A DNA stretch of 64,000 bases, from NCBI GenBank assembly GCA_013350335.1, contig CM023539.1:28637043-28701042 (forward strand), in the 5' to 3' direction. Shown here in pieces: positions 22,082 through 34,191 of this stretch. Source of the stretch: Chimonanthus salicifolius. Its lineage: Eukaryota > Streptophyta > Magnoliopsida > Laurales > Calycanthaceae. The stretch's first letter is position 1, and every line of letters begins with the position of its first letter. Below the pieces are notes generated by a model. It did no database searches. It saw nothing but the letters and a program-made list of their open reading frames with translations, and was not told the DNA's origin. Position numbers and translations under genes: made by a program.

Positions 22082-22684
22082 TGCAAATTTTACGAACCAT
22101 TTATAGTATAGCGCTACGAGTATGAGGTCGATCCTATAGAGAACAAGCAAAATATAATCAAAAGAAAATAAAAATATATATGTTTGGAATCTAGTGCTTG
22201 AATTGTTATGGTTTTTTAGAAAACAAAGATTTAAAATAAATCAAATCATAAAAATCAATCCCATTTTCATAAATTTAATTCTAAGTTAATAAAACCTCTA
22301 TTTGAAAATATAATCCAAAAGTTAGAACACTAATTAAATTCGATTAAAATAATGGATTAAAGTAGAATTTATGGATAATCTCACACCATGATTCAAGAAA
22401 GAAAAATTAAAGTTTAATTAAATTAAATTTCAAACTAGTTAATACATATTGAAGGAGTGGGTTGAATACATAAAATAAAATACAAGACTATCAAAATACA
22501 TGACAAACAAATTAAAGAATTTAAAACAATTAAAATACAACATACAAACAAAAGATCTAACATAACTAAAGACATGAAATAAATTTGTAAATAAAATAAA
22601 TGACAGAATATAAAAATGCAAAATTTAAAGGTGATTATGGAATTATTCTCTCATTGCCCAAAATAAATAAATAAATACAAAATT

Positions 22685-25600
22685 TGTAACGGGCCCGGCC
22701 TTTTTCACTCCCCACAAATCAGAGTATATTTTTTTTTTTTATAAATGAGTGAGAGAGAGCGGGTCGTCACGACGCAAGTCAAGTCCGAGTTTCCAAAACC
22801 AGACCCTTAACTTGCCGCCATCACGTATACGTGGACTAAATCCACTAAAATATTTTACACGCTTTTCTAAATACTTGCAGAATTATATATATGAATAAGA
22901 TACAATTCATATACTTGTCATTATTAGGCAAGGAAAGCCAATCACCATATACTTAAAATGAAACTTAAATATTACCAAACCATAGCAAATAAGTCTAAGT
23001 TATTATAATCTAAAATGTAGTCCTCCCAATACATCATTGAAATTAAAACTGAGTAATTTAAACATAATCTTCACAAGCTCCTATGCTTGGCTCGCTTCCG
23101 GTCCATCGTTCTTTTCATTACCATTCCCTGTTCCATCATATATAGGGTAAAAGTAGGGCATTAGTCAACATTCCTAGTAGGGATTCCAATTGAGGTTAGG
23201 ATACACATAGGAGTAATATTAGATCAATGGTATATACATCATGTCATATTTGAAAAATATCTTGTAAATACTAAAAACAGTGCATGATGTTCATATCATA
23301 ATCATGCTAGTATATGTGTCATGTCATGGGTGTCAATGCCAAATGAACTCTCACCCAATGTCCATATCAAATCACATCATCAATCATATCAATAGTTTCC
23401 TTGGCCAATTATGTCTACAGTGTTTGAGGTGCAACCATCAAGGCACTATATACCCATCCACAAATTAATCGAGATTACCGAAGGTGTGTCGACTCCTCCC
23501 ACTGCGCAGGATTTCGAGACTAACTACCCAGGAGCTCTTTGTCCCAATAAGCCGTACCTTTTCTTTCAACTGGACGAGGCCAAATCTCAACAGTTCACAT
23601 AGCTTCATATAAGCTAGTCTCAAGCCCAAGTTATGTCTGGACCGCTCAGAACTTGGCTAGCTGGTCATATATGTTCCCTCCCATGCCATGCATGAGGTAA
23701 TGTATGCAAGAATGCCACTTCATTTAAAATACATCACATCATTAGAAAATCAACTCATAAACATATACAATTTGTTTAACCAAAGTAATCATCATATTTG
23801 GAATAAAAACCAGTATCATATCATATTCCATAGTGTTCTCAATAAGGTAGGAATCCTACCAATGTCCAATACACTATCCTTGCTTGTCTTGCGAGGACTA
23901 CGCTAACGATCGCATAAAACGAATCACAATCCCTTTGCGAACCTCTTTACCTTTTCAAATTCAACCACATATATTAATTTGATTCACCATTTTAATTTCA
24001 TTATCCCTTCCATCCTACCAGATCGACAGAGGTATCTTGAAAATAATCCAAAATACAAACTTTCTAATTCAGTCAACTAAATCTGGGATTCAGTCTACTG
24101 AATCACACCTAAATACCATCTGTGCTTTACCCGCAAACTTTCAGTCATAAGATTTAGTCGGTTGAAATACAACCGGATACTGTATAAACTTGACCCGTAA
24201 ACTTTCACTCGACCGAATCATAGATTCACTCAGCTAACTTTGGGTCAGATCCTATGTGTGTTCGGCCAGTATACATTCAGTCGACTGAATCATAAAATTT
24301 AGTTGACTGAAATACCAACAGATCATTTATGTGTTTGGCAAGTATATTTTCAGTCGATTGGAATACCAACAGACCGCTTATGTGTTTGGTAAGTATACCT
24401 TCAGTCGACTGAATCATAAGATTCAGTTGGTAAAAATACCAACAGACCCCATCTATGCTTAGCCAGTGTACTTTCAGTCGACTGAATCATAAGATTCAGT
24501 GGACTAACTTTGGGTCAATTCCTTTTTATGCCTGGCCAGTCCACTTTCAGTCGACTGAATCATAAGATTCAGTCGATTGAAACACCCAGATATCCCTTAT
24601 GTGCTCGGACAGCACACTTAATAAAGCCCTTCTCCATAAAATTCAATTTTTATCATATCTAAACATGGATTTCATCTTCAACCCTTCACTTAATAAGTTT
24701 ATCTTACCCACTAGCCAAGGTTAGGGGTTTTCATAATCTATCCAATCATTGTACCATTATAACATGGTTTTGGATTTATTCCTATAGTTATTTTGTTTCA
24801 ATCCATATTCATCCTTTGACTAGATTTTCAATTCCATGGGCTTATAACAATTTGGCCATTCATTCCAACCCATCATGGAACCCATGGGTTCGGTCAAGCC
24901 ATGGCCAAACCTATGGTTTCCTTTGGTTCATTCTATGTTATCAAGCCTTATACCTTCCTTCAGTCTCCTTCTTTTCTTTAATCTGTCTTTTCTTCCTTAA
25001 TCCTTCTTCTTCTTTCTTTGCTCTTCAAAGTCTCCAAGTATAGAGGTAGAGGTGGGAGAGAGGGAGGAGAGGAGAGAAAACTCTTTGCTCAAGAGAAGGA
25101 GTCGGCCAAGGGGTGTGGAGTGCCCCTTGGTTTGTGTCTTTTTGTATACAACTAGTCCCTTCATTCCCTCTCATAATAGCTTGGCCTTTAACCAATGAGT
25201 CCCTTGGCTAAGCAAAGAGACCCTTGGTTTCATGCCTCTTGAGATGAAAACCCTTCATCTTCTCAACTCAAGCAACACCTTAATTCAACTTGAACTCACT
25301 AGTGGTTGACCAAGTCAACCATGTCATGTCCGGCCATGCATGTGGTGGCTTGGTCACCACATGGCACTTGGGTCCCACTTGGCCATGTCACTTGATGATG
25401 TGGCCTCCTTGCTTAGTTGGCTTCCATGTGATGACATGTACGCCACATGGCAATGCCACATCACTCACATGCCACCTCACTTGATGAGGTGGACTTTAAT
25501 GCATTAAATACATTAATTTATCCAATTCAAATAATTTAATTACACTTACCTAGTTACTTTAAAATTAAGATCATCCATGACCCATTGGGTCTTAATTGGG

Positions 25601-25725
25601 TAATTGACCCATTTCTTGCCCATATAATGTCAATTTTCACTTTTTAATCTCAAATTTCATTAATTCGCAATTCAAATGGACTAATCCAATATATTTATAC
25701 GTAAGGAAAAATCTGGGATGTTATA
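22685..25725 (-). repeat. LTR of F (3' LTR in element orientation)
   Basis: On the plus strand it starts TGTAACGGGCCCGGCC and ends CTGGGATGTTATA. It matches the other LTR throughout at high identity. It contains eight palindromic repeats between 24070 and 24590, one GGTTCGG stem-loop at 24881-24916 and a CT/GA-rich leader near 25040. Confidence 0.88.
24070..24590. repeat. Palindromic repeat array in F's 3' LTR, about eight units of roughly 72 bp
   Basis: The core TTCAGTCGACTGAATCATAA then GATTCAGTCGACTGAA is a near-perfect palindrome with a 4-base loop. Good copies are near 24281, 24402, 24473 and 24546, and degraded ones near 24070, 24143, 24206 and 24352. Spacers share phrases such as ATACCAACAGACC and GTGTTTGG(C/T)AAGTATA. 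Confidence 0.88.
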
Positions 25726-25786
25726 ATATTACCTTCTTTTTGAAAATTTCGTCCCAAAAATCGAGCGAAGTAGGGTTTCAAACAAA

Positions 25787-26260
25787 TCATAGAAATAGCT
25801 CTGGATGACTTGCTCTCATTTTTATCTCCAGTTCCCAAGTGGCTTCCTCATTACCGTGTCGGTCCCATACCACTTTGACAAATGGAATCGCTCCGTTTCG
25901 TAACACCCTTTGTTCCGTCTCAATTACTCGGACATGCCTCTCGACCTAAGATACGTCGCTTTCCACTTCTATGTCTTGCACATTCAGCACGTGCGATGGG
26001 TCAGGGTTGTACGTCCTCAGCATGGAAACATGGAATACATACAGTCCTGACAACTGTGGCGGAAGTATCAGACAATAGGCCACTTCCCCCACCTTCTCAT
26101 GGATTGGAAAGGGTCGTACAAATCTGGGTGACAGCTTCCCTTTCTTTCCAAACCTCATGTGTCCCTTTCATGGTGAGACCTTAAAAAATACTAGGTCTGC
26201 CACTTCAAACTCAAGAGATCTTCTTCTCTTGTCAGCGTAGCTCTTCTAACGACTCTGTGC
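25787..26260 (-). pseudogene. Element F integrase C-terminus and chromodomain-like tail
   Basis: The minus-strand reading holds GKKGKLSPRFVRPFPI, LYVFHVSMLR and then, past a TAG, VERHVRVIETEQ, AIPFVKVVWDRHGNEEATW and HPELFL before the terminal stop at 25787-25789. This is the diverged chromodomain type of the Tekay/Del clade, with the Trp of EEATW kept, unlike in element A. Confidence 0.82.
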
Positions 26261-27100
26261 CGTGAGCAGATGTTATCGTATCACCTTGATCTGTTCTATG
26301 GTCTCTGCAACTAGATCAAGTCCAATAAGAGCAGACTCACCAGCATCTGTCCAACACACTAGTGATCTGCAGGGTCTACCATACAATGCCTCAAATGGAG
26401 CCATCTTGAGGTTTGCCTGGTAACTATTGTTGAATGAGAACTCGATCAGTGGTGATCTTCCCAACCACCCTTGAAGTCTAGCATGCAAGCTCTCAACATA
26501 TCCTCTAATGTATGTATTGTTCGTTCCGACTGACCGTCAGTCTGTGGATGGAAAGCTGTACTGTATACTAAGTTTGTCCCCATAGCTGACTGCGTACTCT
26601 GCCACACCCTGCCAGTGAATCTGCCATCTATGTCGGACATAATAGTCCTGGGTATACCGTGTAGCCTGATGATGTCTTTGATATACAGCCGTCCCAAAGT
26701 CTCTGAGGAGTCTGTCATCTTGATAGGGAGAAAATGTGCAAACTTGGTCAGACAGGTCCACTATAACCTAGATTGCATCGTTACCCTTTGAAGACCTTGG
26801 CAGTCCTATCACAATGTCCATGGAAATGTGTTCCCATTTCCATTCGGGCACGGGTAGGGGTTGAGTAGTCCTAGCGGCTTCTGATGTTCGGTCTTGACCT
26901 GCTGACAAGTGAGGCCGTGAGAGGCAAAGTCAGCCACATCTCTTTTGAGTCCATGCGACCAATAATGCATTTTCAGATCATGGTACATTTTGGTGCTACG
27001 TGGATGAATGGAGAGCTTTGATTGATGAGCTTCTATCAGCAGCTCTCTCTTGTAGCCTTGAGGTACATATGTCCTGCATTGGAATGAGAGACCTTTTCCA
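26261..27100 (-). pseudogene. Element F integrase (zinc-binding and catalytic core)
   Basis: Starting from the high-coordinate side, the zinc-binding domain reads EAHQSKLSIHPRST and ends SHGLTCQQVK, where the first Cys of the CLTC pair is Gly. The core shows IGLPRSSKGND with a stop just after, then MSDIDGRF and DGQSERTIHTLEDML, so the second Asp and the Glu of the DDE triad survive. Further on come EFSFNNSYQA and FEALYGRPCRSLVCW. Frames change at least twice. The enzyme would insert cDNA into the chromosome, but this copy is dead. Confidence 0.85.
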
Positions 27101-27930
27101 GGTCATAATTCCCATTCTGTTATGACCTCTCCAGTCGACATCTTGGCCCAAATTTCTGCCACTTCAAGATCTGTTCGCTGTTTTTGTTCAATCTTGGAAA
27201 CCATACTGGACTGTACCATCAGATTATACATGCTCCCACAATCTTTGATGTGCAAATTGAACGCTCGGATGGTCGTCAGCATTTCCCATTCTTTCATAAT
27301 CAGACTGGCTACAGTTGCATCTGAAATACGACTGAGGGCATCCTCCACTTTGTTTGCCTTGCCAGGGTGATATGGCAGTGCAAACTCATAATCTTGCAGG
27401 TATTCCATCCATCTGCGCTGTCTCAAGTTGAGTTCCTTTTGATCGAACAGATATTTTAAGCTCTTATGGTCTTAAAACACCTCAAATTTCTCACCATATA
27501 GATAGTGTCTCCAGCCTTTGAGAGCGAAGACCACTGCAGCTAGTTCCAGATCATGAGTGGGATAGTTGCGTTCATGGATTTTTAGTTGCCTTGAACCATA
27601 TGCCACCACATGATGACTTTGAGTGAAAGAGCACACAAGTCCTTCTCCTGAAGCATCACAATGTACTTCATATCCCTTGCCTCTCTCCGGTAAAATCATA
27701 ATGGGAGCTGTGGTAAGCTCTGTTTCAGATCCTCAAACCTTCGATTGCACACGTCAGGACATTCAAATTTGACTCCTTTCTGAGTTAGCAGGGTGAGTGG
27801 AGATGCAATCTTGGAGAAGTCCATAATAAATTTCCAGTAGTAGCCGAACCAGTCATAGAAAGCTGCGGATTTCGGTCACATTCTTCGAAGCTTTCCAGTC
27901 TTAACTATCGCCACTTTAGAGGGTCCACAG
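27101..27930 (-). pseudogene. Element F RNase H region
   Basis: The frame 27699-27472 holds [15 protein letters not shown] and [20 protein letters not shown], and after a TAA the DHKSLKYLF box, with the catalytic Asp that element A has lost. The frame 27426-27103 follows with [14 protein letters not shown] and [15 protein letters not shown]. Frame breaks separate these from RT. RNase H would degrade the RNA template during reverse transcription. Confidence 0.87.
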
Positions 27931-28480
27931 CTATTCATTTTGCTGATATGACATGTCCCAAGAAGTTGACCTCAGATAGCTAGAACTCGCACTTGCTTGC
28001 TTTGGTATATACTGATTCTTCTTAAGTGTGTCCAGGACTATTCTCAGATGCTCAGCATGCTCCTCCCTACTGGTGGAATAAACCAGAATATCGTCAATGA
28101 AGACAATTATGAATTTATCCAGATAAGGACGGAATATTCTATTCATCAGATCCATGAACACGGTTGGTTCATTTATGAGTCCAAAAGGCATGACCACATA
28201 TTCGTACAGGCCATACCGAGTTCTGAAAACGGTCTTTTCTATATCCTCATCTCTGACACGGATTTGATGGTAGCCTGACAAAAGATCAATTGTGGAGAAA
28301 TAGCTGGAGCCTCTGAGTTGATCGAACAGATCATCAATTCTAGGTAGAGGGTACTTGTTCCTGACAGTCAATTGATTCAACTTCCTGTAATCCACACACA
28401 TCCGAAGAGTGCCATCTTTCTTCTTTACAAATAATACCGATGCTCCCGAAGATGACGTGTGTGCTGGATGCATCCTAGTC
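27931..28480 (-). pseudogene. Element F reverse transcriptase
   Basis: A 180-codon stretch holds the RT palm: [46 protein letters not shown] and the catalytic FIDDILVYS, all intact. The reading shifts near 27990, where SKCEF-type sequence is lost. Of all the coding segments in the window this is the best preserved RT. Confidence 0.92.
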
Positions 28481-29160
28481 TAAGCAACTCATCAATTTGT
28501 TTCTTCAACTCAGACATTTCTGCAGGGGTCATCCGGTAATGAGGCAATGATACAATAGTAGTGTCAGGATAGAGTTTAATCTAGAAGTTAATCTCGAAGT
28601 CAAGCTCCCTTTTTGGAGGCAAACCAGGGAGTTCTGTAGGAAATATCCCCGCGTAGTCTTTCAATACAGCAGGTAGTTCAGCCATCGGCGCCTTGTCTAG
28701 TCTGATGCTTGTTCAGTACAAGATGGTTCATTTCTTCATGTAATTTACTGGTCACAGGAATGCTCTGTCTGTTGGCATGTACTATAAACCGTTTTCCCTC
28801 AGTTGACCAGAATATCACCCTGCGAATATGACAGTCAATGCCGGCATGGAAGGTAGCCAACCAATCCATGCCAAATATGATGTCGTATTCTATCATCTCG
28901 AGTACCAGATAATTGTATTTAAATCTGAACTCAGCAAGTTCAGTATCTACGGAGGTGCAGATTAGACCCAATGATGTGTCTCCAATAGGGGATACAATAG
29001 TGAGTGCAGTAGATAGTTGTTGTACCAGGGTACCAGTAGCAGTTATGAAGGTAGCATATATAAAGGAGTGGGATGCTCCTGAATCAAATAATGCAAAAGC
29101 ATAAGAACTACCAACTATTACCATACCTTGAATCACTGAGTGATCCACCGTCTCTGGAGG
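28481..29160 (-). pseudogene. Element F aspartic protease
   Basis: The frame 29148-28678 encodes a retroviral-type aspartic protease: ALFDSGASHSFI with the catalytic Asp-Ser-Gly, and further on EMIEYDIIFGMDWLATFHAG, the flap-side motif of plant gypsy proteases. A stop ends it before RT begins; the linker 28481-28677 is broken. The protease would cut the polyprotein in the particle. Confidence 0.88.
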
Positions 29161-30240
29161 AGGAACTAAAGTATATAGTCATCTAGATCCTATCGGAATG
29201 GGTGCCCGTCCTATCTGGTTATCTGCCCTTGGATGCTTACGACTGAGCTGGTCGAGTTGGAGGACGGCATGAACCCCTTGAGTAGGAAGGTCTATTGTTC
29301 TGCAGACACTCCCTCTTGATATGGCCCTGCTGGCCTCACTGATAACAGGTGATAACACCTCGAGGAGCCTGAGAGACTGGTCCTGATGTGGAGGGCTGAC
29401 TGGGATGAAAAGCACTAGTAGAACTAGTAGAGGCTGAGGGTCTCCCAAAGCTAGGTCTGAATTTCTTGCGAGGGTGGAAAGTATTTCCCCTGCTCTAGCT
29501 TCATCTGTTGTCCACAAATCTGACTGTCTCCATTAGCTCCTATTTGGCTATACTGGCTCGACTGACCAGTTCTACCAAAGTAGCTGATTTGAAAATAGTA
29601 ACTTTGGCTCTGATGTTTGGTCGCAGGCCTTGCTAAAACTTTCAGGCCTTCTTATATTCCCTGTCCACCATGTATAATGAATAACATGATAGACGAAAGG
29701 AATTCTTGATAATATTTTGCGACAGTCATGGTGCCCTGGACCAAAGATATGAATGCCTGTGTCTGGCGCTCCTTCTCTTCTTCTGGAAAGTAATGGTCCA
29801 AAAACATCCCCGTGAACTGGTCCCAAGTTATCTTTATTCTATCCACCACTGAAATCTGTGTTTGTTGATGTTCTATGACTTTCCACCATTTGCCGGCATC
29901 GTCCACTAGTTGTGAGGTAGCCAACAGTATTCGGTCTAGGTTATCGGTGATCTTAAGTAGTTTCAAGATCTTCGTGATATTTTTTATCCAATTTTCTGCT
30001 CATGTGGGTCCCTCTTTCCCTTTGAAATAAGGGGGACGCTGCTGTTAGAAATCTTTGACCATTGTTCGGTCCTGAGATTCATTGGAAGTAGTGCCTCTAT
30101 TGCCGTTCTGATGTTGGTGTAAAATGGAGGTGACTACTGCATGTACTAGGCTCTGCAGCTCGGGAGGTACCTCAGGAATGTTCACACTGTCCTGTCCCTC
30201 TTCATGACGTGGGTTTTGTCAGGTACTTCTTCTTCTTGGA
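29161..30240 (-). pseudogene. Element F gag (capsid and zinc knuckle)
   Basis: The capsid domain is read around 29966-29652, with LVDDAGKWWKVIE, ITWDQFTGMFLDHYFPEEEK and ISLVQGTMTVAKYYQEF, the core motifs of plant retrotransposon gag. Upstream, PPYFKG and ENWIKNITKI appear in another frame with a stop. A CCHC knuckle lies near 29310-29350 in a third frame, CYQ-stop-GQQGHIKREC, where the second Cys codon has become TGA. Gag would form the particle and bind genomic RNA. Confidence 0.85.
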
Positions 30241-30705
30241 GGTATTTTACTAAGTCATCAAAACATTGGTTGACTTAGTTTTCTCTTAAAGATTTGTGTT
30301 CAAGTACTTTTCACAATTGATCATTTAATCATAATGAGGGGGAAGTTCTGTTTAATTCTCCTATATATCACTTGTGTTCCTTACTTGGGGAAATTGCCTA
30401 GATATCTCATAGTATTTCTCATTATGGGGAAATCATGATGTTTCTTGTTCGGGGGAGGGACGACCTATTTCGTCACGTCTGATAAATCTACAATTTATAG
30501 TGATTGTCCTTCCATTGCTGTTGTTTTTTTCTCATCAAGCTGTTGTTCTCAGATTGAATGCTTACAGTCTGATTCTCATCAAAGTAAATTAATCCGGCCC
30601 CCGTACAGCAGACTCCGAAGAGTCGGTCAGTTGAGATTCTTATCTGTCACTGAGACATGATACCGTATTAATCTTACTTTGCGAGATTCCACACTTCCGG
30701 TTTCA
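30241..30705 (-). other. Untranslated leader of F
   Basis: Between the primer site and gag. I see no supported reading frame here. Confidence 0.5.
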
Positions 30706-30717
30706 GCTCTGATACCA
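30706..30717 (-). other. Primer binding site of F (initiator tRNA-Met)
   Basis: TGGTATCAGAGC on the minus strand, two bases from the LTR, is the usual complement to the 3' end of plant initiator tRNA-Met. Confidence 0.92.
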
Positions 30718-30719
30718 AC

Positions 30720-33694
30720 TATAACACCCCGCCCTTTTTCACTAGCCACAAATCAGAGCATATTTTTTTTTTATAAATGAGTGAGAGAGAGCGGGTCGTC
30801 ACGATGCAAGTCAAGTCTGAGTTTCCAAAACCCGATCCTTAACTGGCCACTATCACGTGTGTGTGGAATAAATCCACTAAAACATTTCACACGCTTTTTT
30901 GAATACTTGAGGAATTATTTATATAAATAAGATACTATTCATATACTTGTCATTATTAAGCAAGGAAAATCAATCACCATACACTTAAAATGAAACTTAA
31001 TTATTATCAAACCATAGCAAATAAGTCTAAGTTATTACAATCCAAAATGTAGTCCTCCCAATACATCATTGAAATTAAAACTAAGTAATTTAAACATAAT
31101 CTTCCCAAGCTCCTATGCTTGGTCCCTTCCGGTCCATCGTTCTTTTCATTACCATTCCCTATTCCATCATCTATAGGGTAGAAGTAGGGCATTTGTCAAC
31201 ATGCCCAGTAGGGATTCCAATTAAGGTTAGGATACACATAGGAGTAATATTAGATCAATGGTATATACATCATGTCATATTTGAAAAATATCTTGTAAAT
31301 ACTAAAAATAATGCATGATGTTCATATCATAATCATGCTAGTATATGCGTCATGTCATGGGTGTCAATGCCAAATGAACTCTCACCCAATGTCCATATCA
31401 AATCACATCATCAATCATATCAATAGTTTCCTTGGCCAATTATGTCCACAGTGTTTGAGGCGACAACCACCACGGCACTGTATACCCACCCACAAATTAA
31501 TCGGAATTACCGAAGGAGTGTGGACTCCTCCCACTGCGTAGGGTTTTGGGACTAACTACCCAGGAGCTCTTTGGCCCAATAAGCCGTACCTTTTCTTTCA
31601 ACTGGACGAGGCCAAATCTCAACAATTCACACAACTTCATACAAGCTAGTCTTAAGCCCAAGTTATGTCCGAACGGCTCAGAACTTGGCTAGCTAGTCAT
31701 ATATGTTCCCTCCCATGCCATATATGAGGTAATATATGCAAGAATGCCATTTCATTTAAAATACATCACATCATTTGAAAATCAGCTCATAAACATATAC
31801 AATTTGTTTAAGCAAAGTAATCATCATATTTGGAATAAAAACCAGTATAATATCATATTCCATAGTGTTCTCAATAAGGTAGGAATCCTACCAATGTCCA
31901 ATACACTATCCTTGCTTGTCTTGCGAGGACAACGCTAACGATCGCGTGAAACGAATCACAATCCCTTTGCGAACATCTTTAACTTATCAAATTCAACCAC
32001 ATATATTAATTTGATTCTCCATTTTAATTTCATTACCCCTTCCATCCTACCAGATAGACAGAGGTATCTTGAAAATAATCCAAACTACAAACTTTCTAAT
32101 TCAGCCGACTGAATCTGGGATTCAGTCTACTGAATCACACCTAAATACCATCTGTACTTTACCCGCAAACCTTCAGTCGACTGAATCTTATGATTCAGTT
32201 GGCGGAAATACAACCCGATACTGTATAAACTTGACCCGTAAGCTTTCACTCGACTAAATCTATGATTCAGTTGGCTAACTTTGGATCAAATCCTTTGTGT
32301 GTTCGGCCAGTATACATTCAGTCAGCTGAAATACCAACATACCGTTTATGTGTTTGGTAAGTATACATTCAGTCGACTGAATCATAAGATTCAGTCGACT
32401 GACTTTGGGTCAATTCCTTTTTATACCTGGCCAGTCGACTTTCAGTCACTGAATCATAAGATTTAGTCGGCTGAAACACCCATATATCCCTTGTGTGCTC
32501 GGCCAGAACACTTTTAGTCGACTGAATCCTAAGATTCAGTCAACTGACTTTTTGTCAGTTCTCTGTGTTTGCATTTCTTGTATAGCCCTTCTCCATAAAA
32601 TTCATTCTTGATCATATCTAAACATGGATTTCATCTTCAACCCTTCTCTTAATAAGTTTAACTTACCCACTATCCATGGTTAGGGGTTTTTCATAATCTA
32701 TCTAATCATTGTACCATTATAACATAGTTTTGGATTTAATCCTATAATTGTTTTGTTTAAATCCATAACCATCCTTTGGATGGATTTCCAATTCCATGGC
32801 CTTATAACAATTTGGCCATTCATTCCAACCCATCATTGAACCCATGGGTTCGGCCACACCATGGCCAAACCTATGGTTTCCTTAGGTTCATTCCTATATT
32901 ATCAAGCCTTAGACATACCTTCCTTCAGTCTCCTTCTTTTCTTTTGATCTGTCTTTTCTTTCTTAATCCTTCTTCTTCTTTCTTTGCTCTTCAAAGTCTC
33001 CAAGTATAGAGGTAGAGGCGGGAGAGAGGGAGGAGAGGAGAGAAAACTCTTTGCTCAAGAGGAAAACTCTTTGCTCAAGAGGAGAAGTCAGCCAAGGGGT
33101 GTGGAGTGCCCCTTTCTTTGTGTCTTTTTGTATAACAGTTAGTCCATTCATTCCCTCTCATAATAGCTTGGCCTTTAACCACTGAGTCCCTTGGCTTCAT
33201 GCCTCTTGAGATGAAAACCCTTCATCTTCTCAACTCAAGCAACACCTTAATTCAACTTGAACTCAATAGTGGTTGACCAAGTCAACCATGACATGGCCGG
33301 CCATGCATGTGGTGACTTGGTCACCACATGGCACGTGGGTCCCACTTGGCCATGTCACTTGATGATGTGTCCTTCTTGCTTAGTTGGCTTCCATGTGATG
33401 ACATGTATGCCACATGGCAATGCCATATCACTTACATGCCACCTCACTTGATGAGGTGGACTTTAATGCATTAAATACATTAATTTATCCAATTCAAATA
33501 ATTTAATTAAACTTATCCAATTACTTTAAAATAAAGCTCATCCATGACCCATTGGGTCTTAATTGGGTAATTGACGCATTTCTTGCCCATTTAATGTCAA
33601 TTTCCTACTTTTTAATCTCAAATTCCATTAATTCGCAATTCAAATGGACTAATCCAATATATTTATACGTAAGGAAAAATCCATGGTGTTTGCA
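30720..33694 (-). repeat. LTR of F (5' LTR in element orientation)
   Basis: The plus strand starts TATAACACCCCGCCC and ends GGTGTTTGCA. It aligns with 22685-25725. It carries seven palindromic units, a GGTTCGGCC stem-loop at 32841-32875 and a 20-base tandem duplication (GAAAACTCTTTGCTCAAGAG, near 33054 and 33063-33082) that the other LTR lacks. Confidence 0.87.
32098..32550. repeat. Palindromic repeat array in F's 5' LTR, seven units
   Basis: Units occur near 32099, 32169, 32242, 32316, 32365, 32440 and 32512. The best is at 32365, with the full TTCAGTCGACTGAATCATAA then GATTCAGTCGACTGA. The other LTR has about eight units and different individual defects. Confidence 0.87.
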
Positions 33695-34181
33695 AATAAA
33701 ATAAATGATTGAATATAAAATTGCATAATTTAAAGGTGATTATGGAATTATTCTCACATTGCCCAAAATAAATAAATAAATAAGAAATCTAGATCTGAAA
33801 TTCAACACTTAGAATTCAAAAATCAATTTACTCCATTTAATCTAAAACTCATAATCTTTTAATCTAATTAAATTTCAATTCCCTGAATTCTTTAATTAAA
33901 CAAAGAATATAAGTTTAAAATCAAAAGGGAGCATAAAAAGAAATCTGAATAATCGGACTTTCCTAGGATTCTAAAAGAACATTTCGTATTTATTTCATGG
34001 AAAAATTAAATACAAGATGTGGAAAAACAATTAAAAGACAACTAAAAATCGAAATTACAATGATTGCTCACTTCTAAAATTTGCATGAAGCACTGTGTCT
34101 TTTGTTCTTTAGGGTGTGTTCTCCAACCTTTGGTCCTCTTGAGCTCCAGGTCTAATTCGATTTTGGCTATGGCTTAATGGG

Positions 34182-34191
34182 CTATTTATAG
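34182..34191 (-). promoter_or_regulatory. Candidate TATA box in LTR G
   Basis: CTATAAATAG on the minus strand sits at the same alignment position as TATA boxes in the LTRs of C and E. Confidence 0.5.

Larger units (their letters stand above)
22685..33694 (-). mobile_element. Element F: full-length Tekay/Del-type chromovirus, reverse, 11.0 kb
   Basis: F has two LTRs (22685-25725 and 30720-33694), a primer site for initiator tRNA-Met at 30706-30717 and internal coding read on the minus strand: gag, protease, RT, RNase H, integrase and chromodomain-like tail, ending at 25787. The order is that of Ty3/gypsy chromoviruses and the domains match element A closely. Every domain has at least one stop or frameshift. 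No 5-bp target duplication is found; instead about 100 bases of flank are present on both sides (22584-22684 and 33689-33789). Confidence 0.88.

Noticed and set aside
29179..29517. 112-codon minus-strand frame between gag and protease
   Set aside because: It is out of phase with the zinc-knuckle reading of gag in the same place and shows no domain of its own.
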